Shown in pieces: positions 40,029 to 48,920 of a stretch of DNA of 64,000 bases. The position numbers and the translations under genes were made by a program. Every line of letters starts with the position of its first letter. The stretch's first letter is position 1. Location: the NCBI GenBank assembly GCA_018268195.1, contig JAFDWZ010000033.1, forward strand, positions 1 through 64,000, written 5' to 3'. This stretch comes from Bacteroidota bacterium. Its GTDB lineage: Bacteria; Bacteroidota; Bacteroidia; AKYH767-A; OLB10. The notes under the pieces are model-generated. The model did not search any database. It saw only the letters and a program-made list of their open reading frames with translations, and was not told where the DNA came from.

Positions 40029-41747
40029 TCAGGTTTTTGATTTCAATAAATTACTCATCCACTGCAGTGGAATACTGAGTGCAAAAACCAGCAAAGCCCC
40101 CACAACATTCAGCCATAAAAATCCCAAACCAATTATTCCTTTGTTGTCGAGAATAAATAACGCAATTACTGCTAGTTCGCTGATGATTGCCGCTATAAAA
40201 ACGGCATTTCCTGCTATTTTTTTAGCATAAAATCCAACCAGGAAAATGCCTAAAATCACTCCGTAAAATAGGGAACCTAACACATTCACTGCCTCAATGA
40301 GACTGCCCATGCCTACAACCATTTGTGCAACTACAATACAAAACAAACCCCAGAGCAAGGTGTAAAGTTGTGAAAGCCTGAAGTCACTGATTTTTTGTTT
40401 TCGCTCAGCATTCAGGGTGTTTTTTCTGAATCGTGTATGGAAATCTATCATCGTACAACTTGCCAAAGAGTTTAGCGCAGCAGCTATACTTCCCCAAGCG
40501 GCCAAAAAGATGATGGCAATCAGCAATCCGATTAATCCTTTAGGCAAATAATCAATCACAAACCTCAGAAAAATATAGTTGGTATCATTATCATCACCTT
40601 GAATGCCTGCTGTTTTAAACAATTTCTTATACCGTTGTTTTATAACTTGCGAAGAGTCATTTAGCGCTCTAAGTGCTATACGTGTTTGCTCTTTATTTTG
40701 AGAATAGTTTTTTAATGCTTGCGCTTTCAATTTATTCAACTCGTTATAATGCTGTTCCAAAATCATGGCGCTGTCCTTCTTGCTGCTCTCTTCTAGTTTT
40801 TGTTGCTGTACAGGATTGAAAAAGATGGGCTGCGGCTTGTACTGATAGAATGAAAACAACAGCACTCCGATGAGTAAAATAAAAAATTGCATGGGCACTT
40901 TTACCAAACCGTTCATGAGTAATCCCTTTCGGCTTTCAGTGGTATCTTTTGCGGTCAGATATCTTCCCACCTGACTTTGGTCTGTGCCGAAATAGCTTAA
41001 AGCCAGAAAAAATCCGCCAATCACACCACTTATGATGTTGTATTTATCCTTCCAGTTGAATCCGTTTTTGTCAAAGCCTGTGGTGATGACATTCATCTTG
41101 TCGCTGCTACCTCCGATATTCAGTGCATCCGTAAATCCGATGCCTTCAGGCAGCAATTTCACTATCATAAATCCTGCAAAGAACATTCCCGTAAATATGA
41201 TAAACAGTTGCAATTGTTGTGTATAAGCCACCGCTTTTGCCCCTCCTGAAACTGTGTAAATAATCAGCATGCCTCCCATCACCATATTGGTGAAAAAAAT
41301 ATCCCATCCCATCAGCGAAGAAAGTATGATGGAAGGTGCGTAAATACTGATACCGGTGCTTAAACCTCGCGACAACAAAAACAGAAATGAGGTGAAAGTT
41401 CTGGTTTTATTATCGAAACGTTCTTCCAGATATTCATAGGCTGTAAAAACTTTAAGTTTGCTGAACAGAGGGACAAACGTAATGCACAACACCACCATGG
41501 CAAGCGGCAATCCGAAATAATACTGAACAAATCGCATTCCATCAGTAAATGCCTGACCGGGTGCTGAAATAAAAGTGATGGCGCTGGCTTGAGTGCCCAT
41601 AATGCTCAGCAATACAAGATACCAAGGCATGGAGCGGCTACTTAGAAAATATCCCTCCAGATTTTTTGCTGTGCGACTTTTATACAAACCATAGGCTATG
41701 ATTACAATAAGCGTAATGGAAAGTACAATCCAGTCTAAAAAACTCAT
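40029..41747 (-). CDS. Sodium:solute symporter (SSS family) with a charged insert
   Basis: A 572-residue inner-membrane Na+-coupled transporter with about 13 helices. Family signs include LEGYFLSSRSMPWYLVLLSIMGTQAS near the start, the sodium-site region GAKAVAYTQQLQLFIIF and LSYFGTDQSQVGRYLTAKD. Between two helices (residues about 303-388) is a hydrophilic insert, largely helical with coiled-coil character (QHYNELNKLKAQALKNYSQN). The substrate is unknown. A 39-residue membrane peptide gene ends 21 bp upstream and a VOC protein precedes that, all co-directional. Confidence 0.9.
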   Translation of the reverse strand: MSFLDWIVLSITLIVIIAYGLYKSRTAKNLEGYFLSSRSMPWYLVLLSIMGTQASAITFISAPGQAFTDGMRFVQYYFGLPLAMVVLCITFVPLFSKLKVFTAYEYLEERFDNKTRTFTSFLFLLSRGLSTGISIYAPSIILSSLMGWDIFFTNMVMGGMLIIYTVSGGAKAVAYTQQLQLFIIFTGMFFAGFMIVKLLPEGIGFTDALNIGGSSDKMNVITTGFDKNGFNWKDKYNIISGVIGGFFLALSYFGTDQSQVGRYLTAKDTTESRKGLLMNGLVKVPMQFFILLIGVLLFSFYQYKPQPIFFNPVQQQKLEESSKKDSAMILEQHYNELNKLKAQALKNYSQNKEQTRIALRALNDSSQVIKQRYKKLFKTAGIQGDDNDTNYIFLRFVIDYLPKGLIGLLIAIIFLAAWGSIAAALNSLASCTMIDFHTRFRKNTLNAERKQKISDFRLSQLYTLLWGLFCIVVAQMVVGMGSLIEAVNVLGSLFYGVILGIFLVGFYAKKIAGNAVFIAAIISELAVIALFILDNKGIIGLGFLWLNVVGALLVFALSIPLQWMSNLLKSKT

Positions 41748-41768
41748 TCCAGTCAGTAGATAATTGGT

Positions 41769-41888
41769 TTAAAACTTAAACATTATGGTAATCCTGTAGA
41801 AGAAAACTATCAGCAATGCCAGAAAGGCAATGACAAACAGATACCGGTATCCCCACTTGCCGAATAATGGAACTTTTTTTCCTCTCAT
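41769..41888 (-). CDS. 39-residue single-pass membrane peptide
   Basis: A small gene below usual length cut-offs. The product starts MRGKKVPLFGKWGYRYL, continues into a hydrophobic helix (FVIAFLALLIVFFYRI) and ends TIMFKF. Its ATG overlaps the stop of the VOC gene by 4 bp (ATGA), which supports translation, and it ends 21 bp before the symporter start. The basic N-terminus should be cytoplasmic. The position suggests an accessory subunit of the symporter; this is inference, since I recognise no family. Confidence 0.7.
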   Translation of the reverse strand: MRGKKVPLFGKWGYRYLFVIAFLALLIVFFYRITIMFKF

Positions 41889-42277
41889 AAATTCTCTGCA
41901 AATGCAATTATATGTCCGTCCGAATCGGCAAGGTAACAAACCTTATCTCCCCAGTTTCTGTTTTGAGGAGGGCTGATAATTTTAGCTCCGCATTTTTGAG
42001 CATGCTCATATTCTTTTTGAACATTTCCCACATGCAAGTAAAGTTCGCAGCGCGGAATTCCTGAACCTTCTGACGGATGAGGAGTGTTTCCCGCAAGAAT
42101 TTTTGCAATACCATTCTCAGGCATCAATCCCAGTTTACAGTGATCGGATAGCAGGAACTCCGTCATACCCGGAACATTTAAAACAGGTTGTTGTTGCAAC
42201 ATGGCAGAGTAAAATTCCGTACTCGCCTGTTGATCTCTCACGTATAAAATTATTTGTGTATCAATAACAAGGTTCAT
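41885..42277 (-). CDS. VOC-family (glyoxalase/bleomycin-resistance fold) protein
   Basis: A 130-residue protein with the paired beta-alpha-beta-beta-beta units of the vicinal-oxygen-chelate fold (IILYVRDQQASTEFYSAML; CELYLHVGNVQKEYEHAQKC; VCYLADSDGHIIAFAEN). The final Glu in IAFAEN matches the usual C-terminal metal ligand; other ligands are unclear. Reaction and substrate are unknown. It is the first gene of the minus-strand trio with the 39-residue peptide (4-bp overlap) and the sodium symporter. Confidence 0.82.
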   Translation of the reverse strand: MNLVIDTQIILYVRDQQASTEFYSAMLQQQPVLNVPGMTEFLLSDHCKLGLMPENGIAKILAGNTPHPSEGSGIPRCELYLHVGNVQKEYEHAQKCGAKIISPPQNRNWGDKVCYLADSDGHIIAFAENL

Positions 42278-42425
42278 GATTTCCAGGATTGATAATCATC
42301 ACTACTTTTAGCTTATATTGAATAAGTATGATTTTTAATATTTATTGTCAAAGGTAGCATATTGAGCGGAAGTACTTGATTTGTTAGTGTAATGCATTTA
42401 AACTTTCACAGATTGCCTAAAAATG

Positions 42426-42433
42426 TAAATTTG
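42426..42433 (+). promoter_or_regulatory. -7 box of the ammonia-lyase operon
   Basis: TAAATTTG exactly matches TAnnTTTG. Transcription would start at about 42440, at the first ATG (42442). The second ATG (42457) would then have a leader of about 17 nt and may be the true start. Confidence 0.5.
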
Positions 42434-42441
42434 CCATCTTT

Positions 42442-43989
42442 ATGCAAAAAAATAGTATGGTTAACACATTGACCATTGACGAAATTGAACAAATAGCGTT
42501 CAAAGGTAAACAGGTTGTTATCGGTGAAAGTACACGTGATGACATCAATAAATCATTTAGTTTCCTGGTTGATTTTTCGAAGGATAAAATCATTTATGGA
42601 ATCAACACCGGTTTCGGGCCGATGGTGCAGTTTAAGGTTGAAAGTCACGAGTTGAACCAACTGCAATATAATCTTATCCGCAGCCATAGCAACGGAGCAG
42701 GAAACGTGCTGAACGAAGTTTATGCACGTGCAGTTGTTGTAGCCCGACTGAATAATTTCTTACAAGGTCATTCCGGAATAAGTCCTGAGGTAATTTCACT
42801 GCTTACAGAATTTCTGAATCATAATATCATACCTGAAATTTTTGAACATGGCGGAGTAGGTGCCAGTGGCGACTTGGTGCAGTTGGCGCATCTTGGACTT
42901 AACCTTATCGGAGAAGGGTATGTTTATTATCAGGGCAAAAGAGAAAAAACCGGAGATGTTCTCAATCGGTTGAAATTAAAACCTCTCACACTGAAATTAC
43001 GTGACGGATTAGGTATAATCAATGGCACTTCCTGCATGACAGGTATTGCTGCAGTAAATCTGATTTATGCACAGCGCCTTCTTAAATGGGGGACAGTAGC
43101 TTCTGCAGTCATCAACGAAGTAATTGAGTCGTTTGATGATTCTTTTTCTGAAGAGTTGAATGCCGTAAAGCAACATCATGGTCAACAACAAATAGCATCA
43201 CAAATGCGTCAGTTTCTGGAGGGCAGCCATTTGGTACGCAGCCGCAAGGAATTGTTTTCCGACCATCAGGAACTCAGCCGAACTGAGTTTAAAAATAAAA
43301 TTCAGGAGTATTATTCCATCAGATGTGTTCCACAAATCCTCGGACCGGTGTTCGATACCTGTATGGCAGCTATTGCTGTTACTGAGAATGAACTGAACTC
43401 CACCAACGATAATCCGGTGGTTATTCCTGATGCTGATAATGTATTTCACGGAGGTAATTTCCATGGCGATTATATTTCACTTGAAATGGATAAGTTGAAA
43501 CTTGCTATGACAAAGCTTACGGTTCTTGCAGAGCGACAGCTTAATTTTCTGTTGAATAAAAAACTAAACCGTAAATTTCCTCCTTTCCTTAACAAAAGGA
43601 AACTGGGCTTTAATTTCGGACTTCAGGGAATGCAGTTTGTGGCTACCAGCACCACTGCCGAGAGCCAGAGCTTGTGTACTTCGGTTTATGTTCATAGTAT
43701 TCCCAACAATAACGATAATCAAGATGTGGTAAGTATGGGAACAAACAGCGCTCTCATTGCCAAAAAAGTTATTGATAACGGATATGAAGTGATGGCAGTA
43801 CTCATGATGGCCGTAGCTCAGGCTATTGACCTGCTGCCCGAAAACGAATTTGAAAAATTAGCACCAAAAACTAAACAACTGCACAAGTATTTACGCAGTC
43901 ACACAGCAGTGATTGAAGAGGATATCCCTCAGTTTGAAAATATCAGAAAGGTAGTTGAACTTCTAAAAGAAAATCATTTTACATCATGA
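42442..43989 (+). CDS. Aromatic amino acid ammonia-lyase (HAL/PAL/TAL family), probably tyrosine ammonia-lyase
   Basis: Removes ammonia from an aromatic amino acid using a self-formed MIO prosthetic group. The Ala-Ser-Gly triad that forms MIO is in HGGVGASGDLVQL (about residue 141). The catalytic Tyr is in IIYGINTGFGPM, and the C-terminal block is HSIPNNNDNQDVVSMGTNSA. The selectivity loop reads LIRSHS, formally His-lyase-like. However, the protein closely resembles in many stretches what I recall of Flavobacterium johnsoniae tyrosine ammonia-lyase, which has the same loop. It is followed by FabG- and ketoacyl-synthase-like genes, which fits p-coumarate supply for a flexirubin or aryl polyene. 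The true start may be 42457. Confidence 0.87.
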   Translation: MQKNSMVNTLTIDEIEQIAFKGKQVVIGESTRDDINKSFSFLVDFSKDKIIYGINTGFGPMVQFKVESHELNQLQYNLIRSHSNGAGNVLNEVYARAVVVARLNNFLQGHSGISPEVISLLTEFLNHNIIPEIFEHGGVGASGDLVQLAHLGLNLIGEGYVYYQGKREKTGDVLNRLKLKPLTLKLRDGLGIINGTSCMTGIAAVNLIYAQRLLKWGTVASAVINEVIESFDDSFSEELNAVKQHHGQQQIASQMRQFLEGSHLVRSRKELFSDHQELSRTEFKNKIQEYYSIRCVPQILGPVFDTCMAAIAVTENELNSTNDNPVVIPDADNVFHGGNFHGDYISLEMDKLKLAMTKLTVLAERQLNFLLNKKLNRKFPPFLNKRKLGFNFGLQGMQFVATSTTAESQSLCTSVYVHSIPNNNDNQDVVSMGTNSALIAKKVIDNGYEVMAVLMMAVAQAIDLLPENEFEKLAPKTKQLHKYLRSHTAVIEEDIPQFENIRKVVELLKENHFTS

Positions 43990-44717
43990 ATTGTGCATTG
44001 ATAACAGGAGCCTCACGAGGGTTGGGAAAGGCCATTGCTTTGCAACTGGCAACAGACCATAAAATGCATATTCTCATAAATTATGCTTCTAATAAAGAAG
44101 CTGCCGAGAAAACACTTGCGGAGATACAAGCTTTAGGCGGAAGTGGGGAGTTGTTGCCGTTTAAAGTTCAGGATAAAGAAGAGGTAACAAATGCTGTAAA
44201 ATCCTGGCAGGAGAAAAATCCGGATAACTTTATTAAAGTGTTGGTAAACAATGCAGGCATTACCAAGGACGGATTGCTGATGTGGATGCCTGAGAAAGAT
44301 TGGGATGACGTGGTGAATATTTCCGTTAAAGGATTTTACAATGTTACACAAAGTGTCATTGAGCAGATGTTGCGCAAGCGCGAAGGAAGAATCATCAATG
44401 TGGCTTCACTATCGGGGTTGAAAGGTAATGCAGGACAAACCAATTATGCAGCAGCAAAGGGTGCACTCATCGCAGCCACCAAATCATTAGCTTTTGAAGT
44501 AGCTAAAAGAAAAATTACTGTCAATGCAGTAGCTCCCGGATTTATTAAAAGTGACATGACAGAAGGTCTTGACGAAAAAATGTTGAGTAAAATGGTGCCA
44601 ATGGAACGATTTGGTACTCCCGAAGAAGTAGCACACGTAGTAAGTTTTCTCGCATCCGACAAGGCATCTTATATTACGGGTGAAGTAATCAATATTAACG
44701 GAGGAATTTATTCGTAA
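43986..44717 (+). CDS. FabG-like 3-oxoacyl-ACP reductase (short-chain dehydrogenase)
   Basis: A 243-residue NAD(P)H-dependent reductase. The Rossmann motif is LITGASRGLGKAIALQLA, the NNAG motif is VLVNNAGITKDGLL, and the catalytic Ser-Tyr-Lys are in INVASLSGLKGNAGQTNYAAAKG. The C-terminal end YITGEVININGGIYS is typical of FabG. Its ATG overlaps the ammonia-lyase stop (ATGA) and the ketoacyl synthase begins 3 bp after its stop. It is therefore more likely a pathway-specific reductase for polyene elongation than the housekeeping FabG. Confidence 0.9.
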   Translation: MNCALITGASRGLGKAIALQLATDHKMHILINYASNKEAAEKTLAEIQALGGSGELLPFKVQDKEEVTNAVKSWQEKNPDNFIKVLVNNAGITKDGLLMWMPEKDWDDVVNISVKGFYNVTQSVIEQMLRKREGRIINVASLSGLKGNAGQTNYAAAKGALIAATKSLAFEVAKRKITVNAVAPGFIKSDMTEGLDEKMLSKMVPMERFGTPEEVAHVVSFLASDKASYITGEVININGGIYS

Positions 44718-44719
44718 TC

Positions 44720-45937
44720 ATGCATCGGGTAGTTATAACAGGTATTGGCATTTATTCCTGCATAGGAAAAAATCTTGAGCAAGTACGGCAGTCGCTTTAC
44801 GAAGGGAAAAGTGGAATTATTTACGACCCTGAACGCAAAGAACTTGGATTTCGCTCAGCATTAACAGGCTTTGTTGAAAATCCTGACCTCAAAAATTTTC
44901 TTCACAGGCGCGATCGCCTTGGAATGCACCAGCCTGCAATGTTTGCATATATGTCCACACGCGAAGCCTTGGAGTTAGCTAATTTAGATGTTGACTTCCT
45001 GGAAAAGAATGAAACTGGAATTATTTTTGGGAATGACAGCACTACAGGTTCTGTTATCGAAACGATTGACAAAGCCCGTAAGAAGAAAGATAATACCCTG
45101 ATAGGAAGTGGTGATATTTTTCAGAATATGAATTGTACGGTTAATATGAACCTTGCAACCATTTACAAACTTAAAGGCATCAACTTTACACTGAGTGCGG
45201 CCTGTGCAAGTGGCTCTCATTCTATCGGTATGGGTTATCTGCTCATCAGGCAGGGGCTGCAGGAAAGAGTAATTTGCGGAGGAGCGCAGGAAATAAATCC
45301 TTATGCCATGACCAGCTTTGACGGACTTGGAACTTTCAGCACAAGAGAATCTGATCCGCTAAAAGCTTCCAGACCTTTCGACAAAAATCGTGACGGGCTT
45401 ATCCCTTCAGGAGGAGCTGCAACCGTTATCATCGAATCACTTGAATCAGCACAAAGAAGAGGAGCAAAAATTATTGCTGAAATTGTAGGTTATGGATTTT
45501 CTTCCAATGGCGACCATATTTCTAATCCAAGTTTTGAAGGACAGCAACGCTCTTTAATCATGGCAATGAATCAGGCAGGTATTAAACCTTCTGCAATAGA
45601 TTATGTAAATGCTCATGCTACTTCTACGCCTGCAGGTGATGGTATTGAAGCAAAGGTTATTGGAGAAATTATCAGTCATCAGGTGCCGGTAAGTTCTACC
45701 AAATCAATGACAGGACATGAATGTTGGATGGCCGGTGCCAGTGAAGTTATTTACTCATTGCTGATGATGCAAAATAATTTTATCGCTCCCAACATCAACT
45801 TTGAAGAACCGGATGATGATACCCGCAACATCAATGTGATAGCACAAACGAAAGAGCAAAATATTGATTGCTTCTTATCCAATTCATTTGGATTTGGCGG
45901 TACCAATTCAGCGTTGATAGTACGAAAGTTTAAATAA
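44720..45937 (+). CDS. Beta-ketoacyl-ACP synthase (FabF/FabB type)
   Basis: A 405-residue thiolase-fold condensing enzyme. The active-site Cys is in LSAACASGSHSIGMGY, the two His are in YVNAHATSTPAGDGIE and KSMTGHECWMAG, and the C-terminal end is NSFGFGGTNSALIVRKF. All catalytic residues are present, so it is an active synthase rather than a chain-length factor. It is the last gene of the ammonia-lyase operon. No ACP, ligase or dehydratase lies nearby, so the remaining pathway genes must be elsewhere. Confidence 0.9.
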   Translation: MHRVVITGIGIYSCIGKNLEQVRQSLYEGKSGIIYDPERKELGFRSALTGFVENPDLKNFLHRRDRLGMHQPAMFAYMSTREALELANLDVDFLEKNETGIIFGNDSTTGSVIETIDKARKKKDNTLIGSGDIFQNMNCTVNMNLATIYKLKGINFTLSAACASGSHSIGMGYLLIRQGLQERVICGGAQEINPYAMTSFDGLGTFSTRESDPLKASRPFDKNRDGLIPSGGAATVIIESLESAQRRGAKIIAEIVGYGFSSNGDHISNPSFEGQQRSLIMAMNQAGIKPSAIDYVNAHATSTPAGDGIEAKVIGEIISHQVPVSSTKSMTGHECWMAGASEVIYSLLMMQNNFIAPNINFEEPDDDTRNINVIAQTKEQNIDCFLSNSFGFGGTNSALIVRKFK

Positions 45938-46001
45938 CAAACTTAGTTCCGTATTCGAACTTTTCATGGTTGATTATTAATCCCATTGAAAAATGAGGCT
46001 A

Positions 46002-46028
46002 TAACTTTGCTTCATTAGTTTACTTTTG
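46002..46028 (+). promoter_or_regulatory. Two candidate -7 boxes of the acyl-CoA carboxylase gene
   Basis: TAACTTTG (46002-46009) and TACTTTTG (46021-46028) both match TAnnTTTG exactly. The second leaves a leader of about 18 nt before the ATG at 46053 and is the better candidate. Confidence 0.55.
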
Positions 46029-46052
46029 CCGTCTGATTTATAAGAAAGTGAT

Positions 46053-47693
46053 ATGTCCGATAAACTGAATCTCGAATTTAATATTAACGAAGATGCCTAC
46101 AAAACACTGTTGGCGCAACTTCAGAAAAAACTGAGTACTGTATTTGAAGGCGGTGGTAAAAAAAGTGCTGCTAAACAAAAGGAACGTAACAAAATGCTGG
46201 CACGTGAGCGTATTGCTTATTTGCTCGATAAAGATAAACCACAGTTTGAAGTAGGTGCTTTTGTGGCTGATGGTATGTATGAAGAGTATGGAGGATGCCC
46301 TTCAGCAGGTGTGGTGGTAATCATCGGTTACATCAGCGGAAAACAATGTATTGTTGTTGCCAACGATGCAACCGTTAAAGCAGGGGCGTGGTTTCCGATG
46401 ACTGCAAAGAAAAATTTGCGTGCTCAGGAAATAAGTATTGAAAATCGTTTGCCTATAGTTTATCTGGTTGACAGTGCAGGAGTTTTTCTGCCTATGCAGG
46501 ACGAGATTTTTCCCGACAAAGAACATTTTGGTCGCATATTCCGCAATAATGCAATCATGTCGGGCATGGGCATTATTCAGGTGGCGGCAATCATGGGAAG
46601 TTGTGTTGCCGGTGGTGCCTACCTTCCTATTATGAGTGATGAAGCCATGATAGTGGATAAAACAGGTTCGGTATTTCTTGCAGGTAGTTATCTGGTAAAA
46701 TCTGCCATTGGCGAAGACATAGATAATGAAACGCTGGGCGGTGCTACCACACACTCTGAGATTTCAGGTGTAACGGATAATAAATTTCCAGATGATGCAT
46801 CTTGCCTCGATTATATCAAAAGATTATTTGATAAGATTGGTGATTTTGACAAGGCCGGATTTGACCGTGCTGAGCCTGCTGAACCTAAACTTAATCCCAA
46901 AGAAATTTATGGTATCATACCTGCTGAAAACAGCAAGCAATACAATATGCACGAAGTGATTTTGCGATTGGTTGATAACAGCGAGTTTGATGAGTATAAA
47001 GAAAAATATGGACAGAGTGTGATTTGCGGTACTGCTCGCATTGACGGATGGGCCGTTGGCATTGTTGCCAATCAGCGCAAGGTGGTGAAAAGCAAGAAAG
47101 GTGAGTTACAGATTGGCGGTGTTATTTACAGTGACAGTGCCGATAAAGCAGCACGATTTATCATGAACTGTAATCAGCGAAAAATGCCTCTCGTATTTTT
47201 ACAGGATGTAACCGGATTTATGGTAGGTAGCCGCAGTGAGCATGGCGGAATTATTAAAGATGGAGCTAAAATGGTGAATGCAATGGCCAATAGTGTGGTT
47301 CCTAAATTTACAATCATTGTGGGCAACAGTTATGGAGCAGGTAATTATGCCATGTGTGGCAAAGCTTATGATCCGCGACTGATAGCAGCATGGCCTTCGG
47401 GACAGATTGCTGTAATGGGTGGTGCACAAGCAGCAAAAACTTTGTTGCAGATACATGTTGCTGCACTTAAATCACAGGGCAAAACTATTTCACAAGAAGA
47501 TGAAAATGCGCAACTAAAAGCCATTACCGATAAATATAATTCGCAAACTTCGCCTTACTATGCCGCATCACGTATGTGGGTTGATGCAATCATTGACCCT
47601 GTGGAGACACGAAAAATGATTAGCATGGGAATAGAAATGGCCAATCACGCACCCATCACAAAACAATATAACGTTGGCGTTATTCAGACTTAA
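46053..47693 (+). CDS. Acyl-CoA carboxylase carboxyltransferase (beta) subunit, methylcrotonyl-CoA carboxylase type
   Basis: Transfers the carboxyl group from carboxybiotin to an acyl-CoA. The 546-residue protein has both carboxyltransferase halves. The N-half has AAIMGSCVAGGAYLPIMSDE and the C-half has IVGNSYGAGNYAMCGKAYDPR and WPSGQIAVMGGAQAA. These forms resemble methylcrotonyl-CoA carboxylase beta more than propionyl- or acetyl-CoA types, so a leucine-catabolic role is possible. No biotin carboxylase or carrier gene lies nearby. It has its own promoter and a terminator, so it is monocistronic. Confidence 0.9.
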   Translation: MSDKLNLEFNINEDAYKTLLAQLQKKLSTVFEGGGKKSAAKQKERNKMLARERIAYLLDKDKPQFEVGAFVADGMYEEYGGCPSAGVVVIIGYISGKQCIVVANDATVKAGAWFPMTAKKNLRAQEISIENRLPIVYLVDSAGVFLPMQDEIFPDKEHFGRIFRNNAIMSGMGIIQVAAIMGSCVAGGAYLPIMSDEAMIVDKTGSVFLAGSYLVKSAIGEDIDNETLGGATTHSEISGVTDNKFPDDASCLDYIKRLFDKIGDFDKAGFDRAEPAEPKLNPKEIYGIIPAENSKQYNMHEVILRLVDNSEFDEYKEKYGQSVICGTARIDGWAVGIVANQRKVVKSKKGELQIGGVIYSDSADKAARFIMNCNQRKMPLVFLQDVTGFMVGSRSEHGGIIKDGAKMVNAMANSVVPKFTIIVGNSYGAGNYAMCGKAYDPRLIAAWPSGQIAVMGGAQAAKTLLQIHVAALKSQGKTISQEDENAQLKAITDKYNSQTSPYYAASRMWVDAIIDPVETRKMISMGIEMANHAPITKQYNVGVIQT

Positions 47694-47713
47694 AAAATAA
47701 AACGTATCGAAAT

Positions 47714-47744
47714 AAAAAAAGCTGCTTTTAAAGCAGCTTTTTTT
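47714..47744. terminator. Bidirectional intrinsic terminator
   Basis: AAAAAAAGCTGCTT pairs with AAGCAGCTTTTTTT around a 3-nt loop. A7 and T7 runs flank the stem, so it serves the carboxylase gene (plus) and the convergent small secreted protein (minus). Confidence 0.9.
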
Positions 47745-47766
47745 ATAAGTGTTTTATCTCTTTTGC

Positions 47767-48186
47767 TTAATTGGTTTTACTCTTTGTGACTGATTTACTA
47801 GCAGTAGAATACAATTTTGATACATCGTTAAAAGCAGTTTGTACCACACTTAGTTTTTGTTTTACTTCAGTATCAGGTTGCTCTAAACTGATTGAACCAT
47901 ATAACTCCTTACAAGAATTTGCAAGAGTAACGGTTGCAGCTTTCATTTGAGTGGCATCAACACCTGCAGGAACTTCTGCTTTATACAAATCTACTGCAGC
48001 ATTAATGAGCGATTCAATATTGGTTTTTATCGGTTTAAGGTCTCCGGATTTACTGGCTTTGGTGAAATCAGACAGAATGTTTTTGAATGAGTTCAACTCA
48101 GCCCAGCTACCTGTAGTTTTGTTTGCCTGACTGTAAGCACTTGCAGTGATGGCAATAAATGCGATGAAAGCAAATATCTTTTTCAT
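47767..48186 (-). CDS. Small secreted helical protein, function unknown
   Basis: A 139-residue exported protein with a clear signal peptide (MKKIFAFIAFIAITASAYSQ). The mature part of about 120 residues looks like a helical bundle (SFKNILSDFTKASKSGDLKP; VDATQMKAATVTLANSC), with a single Cys. I do not recognise a family. It is divergent from the acyltransferase at 48264 and ends at the shared terminator. Its periplasmic location is inferred from the signal peptide alone. Confidence 0.75.
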   Translation of the reverse strand: MKKIFAFIAFIAITASAYSQANKTTGSWAELNSFKNILSDFTKASKSGDLKPIKTNIESLINAAVDLYKAEVPAGVDATQMKAATVTLANSCKELYGSISLEQPDTEVKQKLSVVQTAFNDVSKLYSTASKSVTKSKTN

Positions 48187-48263
48187 TTTTTTTAAAATAT
48201 TATTTTGTGTACCTGCAAATATACTATAAAAGAAGCTAATTCAGAATACTTTTTTACTTTTAC

Positions 48264-48812
48264 ATGATGTCGAGATTCATCTATAATTTATTTTTTAAGC
48301 TTTTTGGTTGGAAAATCAAAGGCGCAATACCTCCCGAACTGAAAAAGTATGTGATGATTGTGGCACCGCATACCAGCAATGTTGATTTTTTGGTGGGGCT
48401 GGCGGCAAGAAGTATCCTGCGGATTGACACCAAATATCTTGCAAAAAAGGAACTCTTTAAACCTCCTTTCGGATGGTTGTTTTATGCTTTGGGAGGTTAC
48501 CCGGTTGACCGTTCCAAGCACAGTAACATGGTTGATAAGGTAGCCGAAATCTATAATCAGCATGAAAGATTTTCAATCTGCATCACCCCTGAAGGTACAC
48601 GGAAGTATTCACCCGTTTGGAAGACGGGCTTTCACAAAATTGCCCTCAAAACGCAAACTCCTATCCTTATGATAGCCTTTGATTATCCTTCAAAAACGGT
48701 TGTTGTAGCTCCCCCTTTTATGCCAACAGAAAACACGGAGGCTGATATTGAGCACATTAAGAATTATTTCCGTCAGTTTAAGGGTAAAAACCCTGAGCAA
48801 GGAGTTCTGTAA
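48264..48812 (+). CDS. PlsC-family lysophospholipid acyltransferase (short form)
   Basis: A 182-residue acyltransferase of the PlsC superfamily. The HX4D catalytic motif is in VAPHTSNVDFLVG and the binding motif is ICITPEGTRKYSPVWKTGFHK. It lacks the N-terminal membrane helix of the longer enzyme at 3102-3836; only a short hydrophobic N-terminus is present. Such short forms in Bacteroidota are often annotated as glycerol acyltransferase and may act on other lysolipids. The ATG at 48264 is followed directly by another ATG. Confidence 0.82.
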   Translation: MMSRFIYNLFFKLFGWKIKGAIPPELKKYVMIVAPHTSNVDFLVGLAARSILRIDTKYLAKKELFKPPFGWLFYALGGYPVDRSKHSNMVDKVAEIYNQHERFSICITPEGTRKYSPVWKTGFHKIALKTQTPILMIAFDYPSKTVVVAPPFMPTENTEADIEHIKNYFRQFKGKNPEQGVL

Positions 48813-48920
48813 AAAAATCAGAAAACACTATTTTTTTATTTCATTGAAAAACCGATATTTGCAGCCCCGAATTCAGGGAGATTTTCGGGATTATGTTTAA
48901 CGGTATAAAAATTAATTAAC

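Noticed and set aside
46302-46754. 150-codon minus-strand frame opposite the acyl-CoA carboxylase
   Set aside because: His/Cys-rich antisense artefact of a conserved carboxyltransferase; no motif.
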